50,340 nucleotides of DNA. It comes from Desulfatirhabdium butyrativorans DSM 18734. Its GTDB lineage: Bacteria > Desulfobacterota > Desulfobacteria > Desulfobacterales > Desulfatirhabdiaceae. Numbering within the stretch: position 1 is the stretch's first letter; each line of letters begins with the position of its first letter. Under the pieces are notes generated by a model, which was not told the DNA's origin, did not search any database, and was given only the letters and a program-made list of their open reading frames with translations. The position numbers and the translations under genes were made by a program. Below are positions 42,488 through 50,340 of this stretch, piece by piece. The DNA is taken from NCBI RefSeq assembly GCF_000429925.1, contig NZ_AUCU01000035.1, forward strand, positions 1-50,340, given 5' to 3'.

Positions 42488-44686
42488 ATGAGCATAGATT
42501 CTATCGCACATGTCACTGATGACGGGAGAAGGCATAGTCTCGCCGCTCACCTTTTCGGTACAGCAAAACGGGCGGCCTTGTTTGCAACCGTATTCGGCTT
42601 TCGCAATTGGGGCTGGCTCGCCGGACTTTGGCACGATTTAGGGAAATTCGGAAATCCTTTCCAAAAGAAAATTGAGGCTGCTGCCGGAAGTGAGGCGCAC
42701 CTTGAAGCAAAGGCCAAGGTGGATCATTCAGCTGCCGGAGCCCTTCATGCCATATCACAAATGGGAATAGCCGGAAGAATTCTGGCATACATTATTGCTG
42801 GCCATCATGCTGGCCTCCCGGACTGGGAATCTGATCGAACTGGCCGGGCCGCTCTGTTTCAACGGTTGCTTCAGAAAGAGTTACTTGAAACAGCGATGTC
42901 CGCAAATATTCCAATTGAAATTTTAAAGCAACCATTTCCAGACGAAAAACCAATAGGTCGAAACCCTGCTTTTTGGATTCGGATGCTTTTCTCATGTTTG
43001 GTAGATGCGGACTTTCTGGATACGGAAGAATTCTTCAGTCCTGAAAAGTCGACATTACGTGGCAGGTATCCCTCTCTTCCCCAATTGCTCTCATGTTTCG
43101 CTGCATATATGGCAGACAAGAAATCCATGGTCCAGGATAGCATAGTCAACCGTTGCCGAGCAGAAATACTTATGCGCTGTGAGGAAGTTGCCAGGGAAAA
43201 ACCGGGAATTTTCAGTCTGACGGTGCCGACCGGTGGCGGCAAGACACTGTCCTCGATGGCCTTTTCTCTTCAACATGCCATAATTCATGACAAAAGAAGA
43301 ATCATTTATGTGATACCTTTTACGAGCATCATCGAACAGTCCGCCGACCAATTTCGGCAGATTTTTGGGGATTCGGTAGTGGAACACCACAGCAATCTGG
43401 ACGTTACCCAGATAGAGCATGAAACGTCGAGATCTCGTCTGGCCAGTGAAAACTGGGATGCACCAATTATTGTGACCACTAATGTTCAATTTTTCGAATC
43501 CATTTATTCCAGCCGAACAAGCCGCTGCCGAAAACTTCATAACATCGCCGGCAGTGTAGTGGTTCTGGATGAAGCCCAGTTGATACCTCCTGAATTTCTG
43601 TCACCAATCCTCCTTGCCTTGAACGAACTCGTCAAATTTTACGGCGTTACCATAATACTTTGCACAGCAACGCAACCTGCCCTGGCTTCTCAAGAATCTC
43701 CTAATTTTTCTTTCATTGGATTGGATGGAATAAGAGAGATTATGGAAAATCCCGAGAACTTGTTTGATAAGCTGAAACGGGTATCGCTGAGATTATCTCC
43801 TGACATTCATGAATCAAAAACTTGGGATAAAGTGGCTGAAGCGTTATTAGAACATCCTTCTGTGCTTTGCATCGTAAATCGCAGGGACGACTGCCGGCAC
43901 CTTTGGAATCTGATGCCAAAAGACACCTTTCATCTTTCTGCACTAATGTGCGGCGCCCATCGATCCAAGAAAATCGAAGAAATTAAAGCACATTTAAGAG
44001 GCGGATACCCCACCCGTGTGATCAGCACCCAGTTGGTGGAGGCGGGAGTCGATTTGGATTTTCCGGTGGTTTATCGGGCCATGGCCGGATTGGACTCCAT
44101 TGCCCAGGCTGCAGGTAGATGTAATCGTGAAGGTCTACTGCAAACGGGTGAGTTGCATATCTTTACACCGCCGACCCTCCCACCGGTGGGTCTATTGAGA
44201 CAGGCAGCAGGCATTGGCGCCCGACTGCTTAAAACTGAGGGTGATCCTTTGGCTCCAAAATGCTTCACGGCCTATTTTAAAGAGCTTTATTGGCTTCAAG
44301 GAGCAGATCGCCTCGATCAAAAAGGCATTCTGATGGATCTGACCGATTCGACGCAACAGTGTCGCTTCAGTTTTCGGACTGCTGCAAAGAAGTTTCGAAT
44401 GATTGATGATGCGCTGCAGGCCCCGGTCATTGTTTCCTATGGTGAGGGAGCATCCTGTATCGAACAACTGAAGCGAATGGGGCCGGAACGTTGGCTCCTG
44501 CGCAAACTCCAACGCTATGTAGTCAATTTACCCAAATATCTGCACCAGCGACTGTGCATCGAAGGCGCTATCTTCGAGATCCATCCCGGTATTTATGTTC
44601 AGGGACACGGTGCCCTTTACGATGAGGATATTGGATTTTGTGCGGACAAATCTTTGGTCTACGAACCGGATGAACTGATCACGTAA
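42488..44686 (+). CDS. cas3: Cas3 nuclease-helicase, type I-C
   Basis: Recruited by Cascade to unwind and shred the DNA target. Order: HD nuclease (about residues 1-210; GLWHDLGKFGNPFQ, KVDHSAAGA, IAGHHAGLPDW) then superfamily-2 helicase with Walker A PTGGGKTLSSM, DEAQ box VVLDEAQLIPPE, LCTATQPAL, and motif VI QAAGRCNREG after STQLVEAGVDLDFP. At 732 residues both domains are complete. First gene of the operon, 21 bp before cas5c. Confidence 0.95.
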   Translation: MSIDSIAHVTDDGRRHSLAAHLFGTAKRAALFATVFGFRNWGWLAGLWHDLGKFGNPFQKKIEAAAGSEAHLEAKAKVDHSAAGALHAISQMGIAGRILAYIIAGHHAGLPDWESDRTGRAALFQRLLQKELLETAMSANIPIEILKQPFPDEKPIGRNPAFWIRMLFSCLVDADFLDTEEFFSPEKSTLRGRYPSLPQLLSCFAAYMADKKSMVQDSIVNRCRAEILMRCEEVAREKPGIFSLTVPTGGGKTLSSMAFSLQHAIIHDKRRIIYVIPFTSIIEQSADQFRQIFGDSVVEHHSNLDVTQIEHETSRSRLASENWDAPIIVTTNVQFFESIYSSRTSRCRKLHNIAGSVVVLDEAQLIPPEFLSPILLALNELVKFYGVTIILCTATQPALASQESPNFSFIGLDGIREIMENPENLFDKLKRVSLRLSPDIHESKTWDKVAEALLEHPSVLCIVNRRDDCRHLWNLMPKDTFHLSALMCGAHRSKKIEEIKAHLRGGYPTRVISTQLVEAGVDLDFPVVYRAMAGLDSIAQAAGRCNREGLLQTGELHIFTPPTLPPVGLLRQAAGIGARLLKTEGDPLAPKCFTAYFKELYWLQGADRLDQKGILMDLTDSTQQCRFSFRTAAKKFRMIDDALQAPVIVSYGEGASCIEQLKRMGPERWLLRKLQRYVVNLPKYLHQRLCIEGAIFEIHPGIYVQGHGALYDEDIGFCADKSLVYEPDELIT

Positions 44687-44707
44687 TACACCGAGAAAGG
44701 AGGGGCG

Positions 44708-45358
44708 ATGTGTTCAGAAAGGATCAAAAGCCGAACTTTCCAACTCAGGGTATGGGGGGACAATGCCTGCTTTACCCGGCCCGAGATGAAAGTGGAGCGG
44801 GTTTCTTATGATGTAATGACGCCGTCGGCCGCAAGAGGCGTTCTGGAGTCAATATTGTGGAAGCCTGCCATCCGGTGGCAAATCACCGAAATTGATGTAC
44901 TCAAGCCCATCCGCTGGGAATCGGTAAGGCGAAACGAAGTTGGGACTGTCATGTCCCATCGCGCCAGCGGTATCTATGTGGAGGATCAGCGGCAGCAAAG
45001 AGCGGGTTTGTTTCTCAAAAAAGTGGCCTACATTATCCATGCCTATTTCGAACTCACTGAAAGGGCTGGCCAGAACGACAATATCATCAAATTTGAAGAA
45101 ATGTTTATACGCAGAGCCAAAAAGGGTCAATGCTTTCAACGGCCATTTTTAGGCTGCCGAGAATTTGCCGCTAACTTTGAACTGGTCGATTCAGATGCTG
45201 AACATCATAAGCCTATTTTGGAGACACGAGACCTTGGATTCATGCTCTATGACATGAATCACACTGGCCCGGAGCCTATGCCAATGTGGTTTCGGGCTTC
45301 CCTTGAAAATGGGCGAATCAGGGTGCCTCCCCTAAATAGCCAAGAGGTACGACAATGA
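44708..45358 (+). CDS. cas5c: Cas5c (Cas5d), crRNA-processing Cascade subunit
   Basis: In type I-C systems Cas5 replaces Cas6 as the pre-crRNA endonuclease and stays on the 5' handle. The RAMP N-terminus FQLRVWGDNACFTRPEMKVERVSYDVMTPSA in part, and the conserved ARGVLESILWKPAIRW, are diagnostic of this subtype. Ends LGFMLYDM with PMWFRASLENG. 216 residues, normal. AAGGAGGGG precedes the ATG; overlaps cas8c by 4 nt. Confidence 0.94.
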   Translation: MCSERIKSRTFQLRVWGDNACFTRPEMKVERVSYDVMTPSAARGVLESILWKPAIRWQITEIDVLKPIRWESVRRNEVGTVMSHRASGIYVEDQRQQRAGLFLKKVAYIIHAYFELTERAGQNDNIIKFEEMFIRRAKKGQCFQRPFLGCREFAANFELVDSDAEHHKPILETRDLGFMLYDMNHTGPEPMPMWFRASLENGRIRVPPLNSQEVRQ

Positions 45359-47127
45359 TACTTCACAAGCTAAACGACTACTATCATCGGTTACAAAATG
45401 AAGGTATAGCTGAAATTGCCGTTACAGGTTTTCAGAAACAGCCAATTCCTTTTATAATCGTTCTTGATCGCCAAGGCCGTTTCCTGGAGTTGACAGACAC
45501 CCGCATTGGAGAGGGAAAGAAAAAAGCAGCAAGGCTGTTTAATGTCCCAAAAGGAGTCAAGAAAACCAGCGGTATCGCAGCCAATCTTCTATGGGATTCT
45601 CCAGCATATATTTTTGCACGCCCGAAACCTGATCCCAAAAAGGACGACAAAACTCTTATTAAGAGAGCAGTACAGCAAAAGAAATGTTTTGTTGACACCA
45701 TCCTGAAGCAACTACCATCTGTCATAATGGATGCTGGGGTTGCCGCTGTTTTACATTTTTTAGAAAAGGGAGGCTCTGAACAAGTATTCAAACACCCTCT
45801 CTGGCCTGAGATCGAGGAAAGTGGTGCATACTTAAGTTTTAAACTGGAGGAGGACAACTGCCTTGTTTGTGAAAGACCTGCAGTATTAAGCGCATTGACG
45901 AATGATTCATCTTCTCATGATGATAACCCCTCCAGGCAGACTTGTCTAATCACTGGAGAACTTGACACTCCTGCAAGGCTCCATACGGCTATAAAAGGGG
46001 TCCTGAATTCCCAAACATCGGGGGCCAACATTGTCTCCTTCAATCTGCCAGCGTTTACATCCTATGGTAAAGACCAAAGCCTTAATGCGCCAGTGGGTAA
46101 AAAAGCGGAATTTTCCTACACAACTGCTTTGAATCATCTGCTCGCAAAGGGTTCCAGACAAAAGCTACAGGTAGGTGATGCAACAACGGTTTTTTGGGCA
46201 GAAAGACAGCATGGTTTTGAAAACATATTCGCGGATCTTTTCGGCGAACCTCCCAAAGGCGAACCGGAACAGGATTACAAAAAGCTAATTGCAACTTTTC
46301 AGGCCCCAAAATCTGGTGTCCTACCAGAATTTGAGCCAGAAACCGATTTTTTCATTTTAGGGTTATCACCAAATGCCGCGCGCATCGCAGTACGTTATTG
46401 GTACGCTGGCTCGGTGAGATCGGTTGCAGACAACATGTGGCGTCATTTCGATGACCTTGAAATGGTGAAGGGCAGCAAAGAATGGCGGACCATTACGCTG
46501 CGGAGCCTTTTACGTTCAACCGCTTTGCTGGAGCAAGATGCTAATGTTCCTCCAAATATAGCCGGCGACACCATGAGAGCCGTGTTAATAGGAACTCCCT
46601 ACCCCAAAAGTTTACTCTCAGCAGCAGTTCGCAGGTGCCGAGCGGAACGTCAACTTACCTATCCCCGCGCAGCACTGATAAAAGCGATCTTGGTGCGGGA
46701 AGCCAGATTTTACAATAAAAAAGGCAAGGAGGTCGGTATGTCTCTTGATGTGTCAAACGCCAACAACGGTTATCTGCTCGGTCGGCTTTTCGCGACGTTA
46801 GAAAAAATCCAGGAAGAGGCCAGTCCAGGCATCAATGCCACCATTCGAGATCGATTTTATGCTGCAGCATCGGCCACGCCTGTTGCGGCATTCCCTCATT
46901 TGTTGAAGCTGAAAAACCATCATCTTGGCAAAATCGAAAGTAAGGCCAGAATTGTCTTTTTCGAAAAAATCATTGGTGAAATCATGGCTGGCCTCAATAA
47001 TTTTTCAGCCCACCTGACTCTTGCGGATCAGGGACGTTTTGCTGTCGGTTATTACCATCAACGCCAAGCATTTTTCACATCTTCCAAAAACGACAAAACG
47101 GGTGAAGGAGAAACGAACAATGACTGA
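45355..47127 (+). CDS. cas8c: Cas8c (Csd1), large Cascade subunit
   Basis: PAM-recognising large subunit of type I-C Cascade. The start [13 protein letters not shown], the early [34 protein letters not shown], the middle [20 protein letters not shown] with ALNHLLA, and the later [22 protein letters not shown] are characteristic of Csd1. 590 residues. In related I-C loci an internal start yields the Cas11c small subunit from the 3' half of cas8c; an ATG at 46738 with GGAGG close before it is one candidate here. Start overlaps cas5c as ATGA; the end overlaps cas7c by 8 nt. Confidence 0.94.
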   Translation: MILHKLNDYYHRLQNEGIAEIAVTGFQKQPIPFIIVLDRQGRFLELTDTRIGEGKKKAARLFNVPKGVKKTSGIAANLLWDSPAYIFARPKPDPKKDDKTLIKRAVQQKKCFVDTILKQLPSVIMDAGVAAVLHFLEKGGSEQVFKHPLWPEIEESGAYLSFKLEEDNCLVCERPAVLSALTNDSSSHDDNPSRQTCLITGELDTPARLHTAIKGVLNSQTSGANIVSFNLPAFTSYGKDQSLNAPVGKKAEFSYTTALNHLLAKGSRQKLQVGDATTVFWAERQHGFENIFADLFGEPPKGEPEQDYKKLIATFQAPKSGVLPEFEPETDFFILGLSPNAARIAVRYWYAGSVRSVADNMWRHFDDLEMVKGSKEWRTITLRSLLRSTALLEQDANVPPNIAGDTMRAVLIGTPYPKSLLSAAVRRCRAERQLTYPRAALIKAILVREARFYNKKGKEVGMSLDVSNANNGYLLGRLFATLEKIQEEASPGINATIRDRFYAAASATPVAAFPHLLKLKNHHLGKIESKARIVFFEKIIGEIMAGLNNFSAHLTLADQGRFAVGYYHQRQAFFTSSKNDKTGEGETNND

Positions 47128-47995
47128 TGCTATCCAGAACCGATACGACTTTGTTGTCTTCTTTGATGTCAAGGATGGGAACCCTAATGGTGATCCTGAT
47201 GCTGGAAATTTACCTCGAATAGACCCGGAAACCGGACATGGATTGGTGACAGATGTCTGTCTGAAAAGAAAAATCAGGAACTACGTTCAGCTTGCCAAAG
47301 GGGGCAATAACAAAGGCTATGAAATTTTTATTAAAGAAAAAGCCGTTCTGAATAATCTTATAGATCAAGCCCACGATCGGGAAGAAGTCAAGGTTAAGGA
47401 TAAAGGAGAGAAAACTGAAGCTGCGCGACAATATATGTGTAAAACCTACTTCGATGTTCGGACATTTGGTGCAGTTATGTCCACGGGAAAGAATGCAGGC
47501 CAGGTTAGGGGTCCTGTCCAGCTCACATTCGCGCGTAGTATCGATCCTATTGTGCCTTTAGAACACAGCATCACCCGGATGGCTGTAGCTACCGAAGCTG
47601 AGGCGGAGAAACAACATGGGGATAACCGCACGATGGGCCGGAAATTTACTGTACCTTATGCTCTTTATTGCTGTCATGGCTTTGTTTCGGCGTCATTTGC
47701 CGAACAAACCGGTTTTTCAGAGGCAGATTTAAATCTGTTATGGGAAGCATTGAGAAATATGTTCGATCATGATCGATCCGCGGCCCGTGGCCAGATGGCT
47801 ACCCGCAAATTGATTGTTTTCAAACATGACTCAATAATGGGAAAGGCGCATGCCCATAAATTATTCGATTTGGTTAAGACGATAAGAATCAATGCTGAAA
47901 AAGGGCCAGCAAGATCGTTTTCTGACTATTGTGTATCTATTAATGAAGACAGTTTGTCCGACGGTGTTTCTTTGGAAAAACAACTTGATGTGTAA
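47120..47995 (+). CDS. cas7c: Cas7c (Csd2), Cascade backbone subunit
   Basis: Multiple copies coat the crRNA spacer. ATG 47120 is chosen because AAGGAG lies 9 nt before it and the family N-terminus [27 protein letters not shown] (given in part) follows. Other marks: [42 protein letters not shown] and [15 protein letters not shown]. 291 residues. A 136-bp spacer without visible structure separates it from cas4. Confidence 0.95.
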   Translation: MTDAIQNRYDFVVFFDVKDGNPNGDPDAGNLPRIDPETGHGLVTDVCLKRKIRNYVQLAKGGNNKGYEIFIKEKAVLNNLIDQAHDREEVKVKDKGEKTEAARQYMCKTYFDVRTFGAVMSTGKNAGQVRGPVQLTFARSIDPIVPLEHSITRMAVATEAEAEKQHGDNRTMGRKFTVPYALYCCHGFVSASFAEQTGFSEADLNLLWEALRNMFDHDRSAARGQMATRKLIVFKHDSIMGKAHAHKLFDLVKTIRINAEKGPARSFSDYCVSINEDSLSDGVSLEKQLDV

Positions 47996-48131
47996 GTGAT
48001 ATGCACCATGAACAACGATCTAAACGAGTAGCACTTTTACGGTAAGATAGTCGGCGTGGCACGGGCAAGCGGAATCGATGCTGGACTATCAGGACTATCC
48101 TCGCCAGCTCCGCCTGCCTCTGTGAGCAAAG

Positions 48132-48863
48132 ATGCAGGAATACCTTAAGAAAGACTGTATTCCATGCGCGACAATAAATGCGGCACCGGAAATAAATCCA
48201 GTGATCTATCCTGAAGCTGATTTGCTGCCCTTATCGGCACTTCAACACCTGCTGTTCTGTGAACGACAATGCGCCTTGATTCACATCGAGCAGGCATGGG
48301 TGGAAAACCTATTCACGGCTGAAGGCCGCATAATGCATGAACGGGTGGATTCCGGTCGCAGTGAGTCCAGAAAGGATCTACGCATTTCGTTCAGCCTGCC
48401 TCTTCATTCGCTACGGCTGGGTCTGGTGGGGAAAGCTGATGTGGTGGAGTTTCATCGGGAAATTCGTCAAAATGGGAATAAAACATCTGATCTCGTAATC
48501 TGGCGACCGTTTCCGGTAGAACACAAACGAGGAAGGCCAAAGAAGGAAAGCTGGGACAAGGTTCAGTTGTGCGCCCAAGCCATGTGTCTGGAAGAAATGT
48601 TGTCCCTGGAAGTACCTGAAGGGGCTCTTTTTTATGGCAAAACCCGCCGCCGGGTGGATGTGGTGTTTGATGCGGAACTGCGGTGCGAAACAGCAGAAAC
48701 AGCCCGCAGACTGCATGAGCTGTTTGCAAGTGGAAAAACTCCGCCACCCGTACTGACCTCAGCCTGTGAAAGTTGCTCTTTTATCGAGGTATGTCTGCCA
48801 CATGCGCTTGAACGACCAAAATCCGTTCACAAATACCTGAAGTCCATGGTCGGTGACCCATGA
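48132..48863 (+). CDS. cas4: Cas4 adaptation nuclease
   Basis: RecB-like iron-sulfur nuclease that trims and orients prespacers by their PAM. The N-terminal Cys is in LLFCERQCALIH. The RecB residues include VIWRPFPVEHKRGRPK and the following QLCAQAMCLEE, and the C-terminal cluster cysteines are CESCSFIEVC. 243 residues. Overlaps cas1 by 4 nt, unlike the decayed copy at 39.9-41.2 kb, where two genes stand between them. The start lacks a strong ribosome site. Confidence 0.93.
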   Translation: MQEYLKKDCIPCATINAAPEINPVIYPEADLLPLSALQHLLFCERQCALIHIEQAWVENLFTAEGRIMHERVDSGRSESRKDLRISFSLPLHSLRLGLVGKADVVEFHREIRQNGNKTSDLVIWRPFPVEHKRGRPKKESWDKVQLCAQAMCLEEMLSLEVPEGALFYGKTRRRVDVVFDAELRCETAETARRLHELFASGKTPPPVLTSACESCSFIEVCLPHALERPKSVHKYLKSMVGDP

Positions 48864-49891
48864 AAAAGCACATGAACACGCTATATGTTACCACTCAGGG
48901 CGCTTACTTGTCCAAAGAAGGTGAAACGGTGCTGGTTTCTGTTGAGGGTGTGAAGAGGCTTCAGATTCCAGTGCACACCTTGGGCGGCATCGTGTGCTTT
49001 GGGCGGGTGATGTGCAGCCCTTATTTGATGGGATTTTGCGCTGAGAACCAGATCGGCATGAGTTTTTTGACCGAGTACGGACGATTTTTAGCCAGAGTTC
49101 AGGGGCCAGTGTCGGGTAATGTGCTACTGCGCCGCGAGCAGTATCGACGGGCCGATGCCTCCGAATTTTCCATTGCGATAACACGGTTCATTCTGACCGG
49201 AAAAATCTGTAATGCGCGATCAGTTCTTCAGCGAGCCTTGAGAGATCACAGTGATAAGATTTCTCATCAAGAAGTTGAGCAGGCGGTCACCACATTGGGC
49301 AATGCGCTGAAACGGATTGAATCGATCAACAACCTGGATGAGCTGCGGGGGGTTGAGGGTGAGACCGCGCGCAGTTATTTCAATGTTTTTGATCAATTGA
49401 TCACCCACCAAAAAGACGATTTTTATTTTAGAGGGCGGAACCGGCGACCACCGTTGGACAATGTCAATTGCATGCTATCCTTTCTTTACACCCTCCTGCT
49501 TCATGATGTCCGATCAGCTCTGGAGGTAGTCGGCCTCGATCCGGCAGTCGGCTTTCTGCATCGTGATCGTCCGGGGCGGCCTGGACTGGCGCTGGATATG
49601 ATGGAGGAATTCAGAGCATTTCTGGCTGATCGCCTGGTATTATCCTTGATCAATTTAGGCCAAGTGAAAGCAAAAGGTTTTACGAAAGCGGAGACCAGGG
49701 CTGTCATGATGTCGGATGACACTCGCAAGGAGGTAATCGTCGCATATCAAAAACGAAAACAGGACGAAATTTTGCATCCATTTATCGGTGAAAAAGTGGC
49801 GATCGGGATATTGTTTCATATCCAGGCGCTATTGCTGGCTCGATATTTGAGAGGGGATTTGGATGGTTATCCACCGTTTATCTGGAGGTAG
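48860..49891 (+). CDS. cas1: Cas1 integrase, type I-C
   Basis: Spacer integrase. N-terminal beta domain [17 protein letters not shown] to about residue 100, then the helical catalytic domain. The likely metal ligands are Glu in GVEGETARSYF, His in GFLHRDRPGRPGLALD, and the Asp/Glu in LDMMEEFR. Full length at 343 residues. Preceded by cas4 with ATGA overlap and followed after 6 nt by cas2. Confidence 0.95.
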   Translation: MKKHMNTLYVTTQGAYLSKEGETVLVSVEGVKRLQIPVHTLGGIVCFGRVMCSPYLMGFCAENQIGMSFLTEYGRFLARVQGPVSGNVLLRREQYRRADASEFSIAITRFILTGKICNARSVLQRALRDHSDKISHQEVEQAVTTLGNALKRIESINNLDELRGVEGETARSYFNVFDQLITHQKDDFYFRGRNRRPPLDNVNCMLSFLYTLLLHDVRSALEVVGLDPAVGFLHRDRPGRPGLALDMMEEFRAFLADRLVLSLINLGQVKAKGFTKAETRAVMMSDDTRKEVIVAYQKRKQDEILHPFIGEKVAIGILFHIQALLLARYLRGDLDGYPPFIWR

Positions 49892-49897
49892 AGATTC

Positions 49898-50188
49898 ATG
49901 ATGGTGCTGGTTAGTTATGACGTCGCCACAACTGATGAGGGAGGACAGAGGCGACTTCGGAGGGTGGCAAAAATGTGTAAGAATTACGGTCAACGGGTTC
50001 AATACTCGGTTTTTGAATGTCTTGTTGACCCTGCCCAATGGACGCTGCTGCGGAATAAACTCGAAAAGGAAATTGACCCAGAAAAAGACAGTTTACGATA
50101 TTACTTCCTGGGAGCCAACTGGCAAAAACGGGTCGAGCATGTAGGCGCCAAACCAACATTTGATCAGGAGGGACCATTGATCATTTAA
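49898..50188 (+). CDS. cas2: Cas2 adaptation subunit
   Basis: Ferredoxin-fold dimer that bridges two Cas1 dimers. Begins MVLVSYDVATTDEGGQRRL with the conserved Asp of strand 1, then YGQRVQYSVFECLVD, the signature of the family. 96 residues, normal. Last cas gene; its TAA lies 152 bp from the window end. Confidence 0.95.
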   Translation: MMVLVSYDVATTDEGGQRRLRRVAKMCKNYGQRVQYSVFECLVDPAQWTLLRNKLEKEIDPEKDSLRYYFLGANWQKRVEHVGAKPTFDQEGPLII

Positions 50189-50340
50189 CGATTTGCGAAC
50201 CCCAAGCGCTCATATTTTCCCTGGCAGGTTCACGACACCATAACCTCTTAGAAACATGTTTATTTCTGCTTATGTCAAAATATTGCGGGTCAATAAACAG
50301 ACGACATTTAATGGCTTCGCAAAACGATGCCATAATATCT
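50189..50340 (+). other. probable start of the CRISPR leader
   Basis: AT-rich, non-coding DNA downstream of cas2, where the leader and array of a type I-C locus normally begin. No repeat is present within these 152 bp. Confidence 0.45.

Noticed and set aside
50189-50340. First repeat of the type I-C array
   Set aside because: No GTCGC...GTGGATTGAAAC-like sequence occurs in the last 152 bp.

Overview
The window looks like chromosomal DNA of an anaerobic, probably sulfate-reducing Desulfobacterota (Desulfobacterales-type) bacterium. The reasons are a complete bacterial-type CODH/acetyl-CoA synthase (Wood-Ljungdahl) operon with its corrinoid activator and a DUF3786 gene, polyunsaturated-fatty-acid-synthase-like and ole hydrocarbon genes, and intergenic DNA crowded with short palindromes and 7-bp tandem repeats. 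The assignment is inferred from gene content; no rRNA or tRNA gene was found.

Layout. 0-1.4 kb: truncated DruA-like (DUF4338) gene, tail of a two-partner-secretion exoprotein, small secreted protein. 1.5-7.0 kb, mostly minus strand: purN-chaN, a Nudix hydrolase, thioredoxin-ccdA and proC. 7.2-11.6 kb, plus strand: a RACo-like ATPase lacking its iron-sulfur domain, ftsH, and an unknown gene. 11.8-23.6 kb, minus strand: a 2277-residue PfaC-like synthase, then oleA, oleB, oleC and a UDP-glucuronate-4-epimerase-like gene. Three of the four junctions are tight (two 4-nt overlaps and a 19-nt gap). This reads as one pathway that makes acyl chains, condenses them head to head, and decarboxylates the beta-lactone to an alkene. 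No ACP-bearing PfaA, PfaD or OleD is in the window. 24.1-28.0 kb: a CoA-transferase/GNAT fusion followed by full-length RACo. 28.6-37.7 kb: acsD-acsA-acsB-acsC-acsE, a terminator, then DUF3786. The acsD product carries an unusual Ala/Lys/Glu-rich C-terminal arm. 37.8-39.6 kb: an NCS2 permease fused to an ATPase-like domain.

39.6-50.3 kb is a defence region, visibly more AT-rich in its second half. It starts with a decayed type I-C adaptation module: a cas4 remnant, an apparently intact HEPN-MNT toxin-antitoxin pair, and a frameshifted cas1 remnant that runs directly into one CRISPR-repeat-like sequence at 41201. Then comes a complete type I-C locus, cas3-cas5c-cas8c-cas7c-cas4-cas1-cas2. The window ends about 150 bp after cas2, where the leader and array would be expected.

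The most interesting points are the coupling of a PUFA-synthase-type megasynthase to oleABC, the toxin-antitoxin pair placed exactly between cas4 and cas1, and the cas1/CRISPR-repeat deletion scar. Several families of dispersed intergenic repeats also recur across the window: heptamer arrays, an approximately 82-bp inverted-repeat element, a GGCCGG-centred palindrome, and a roughly 90-bp element.
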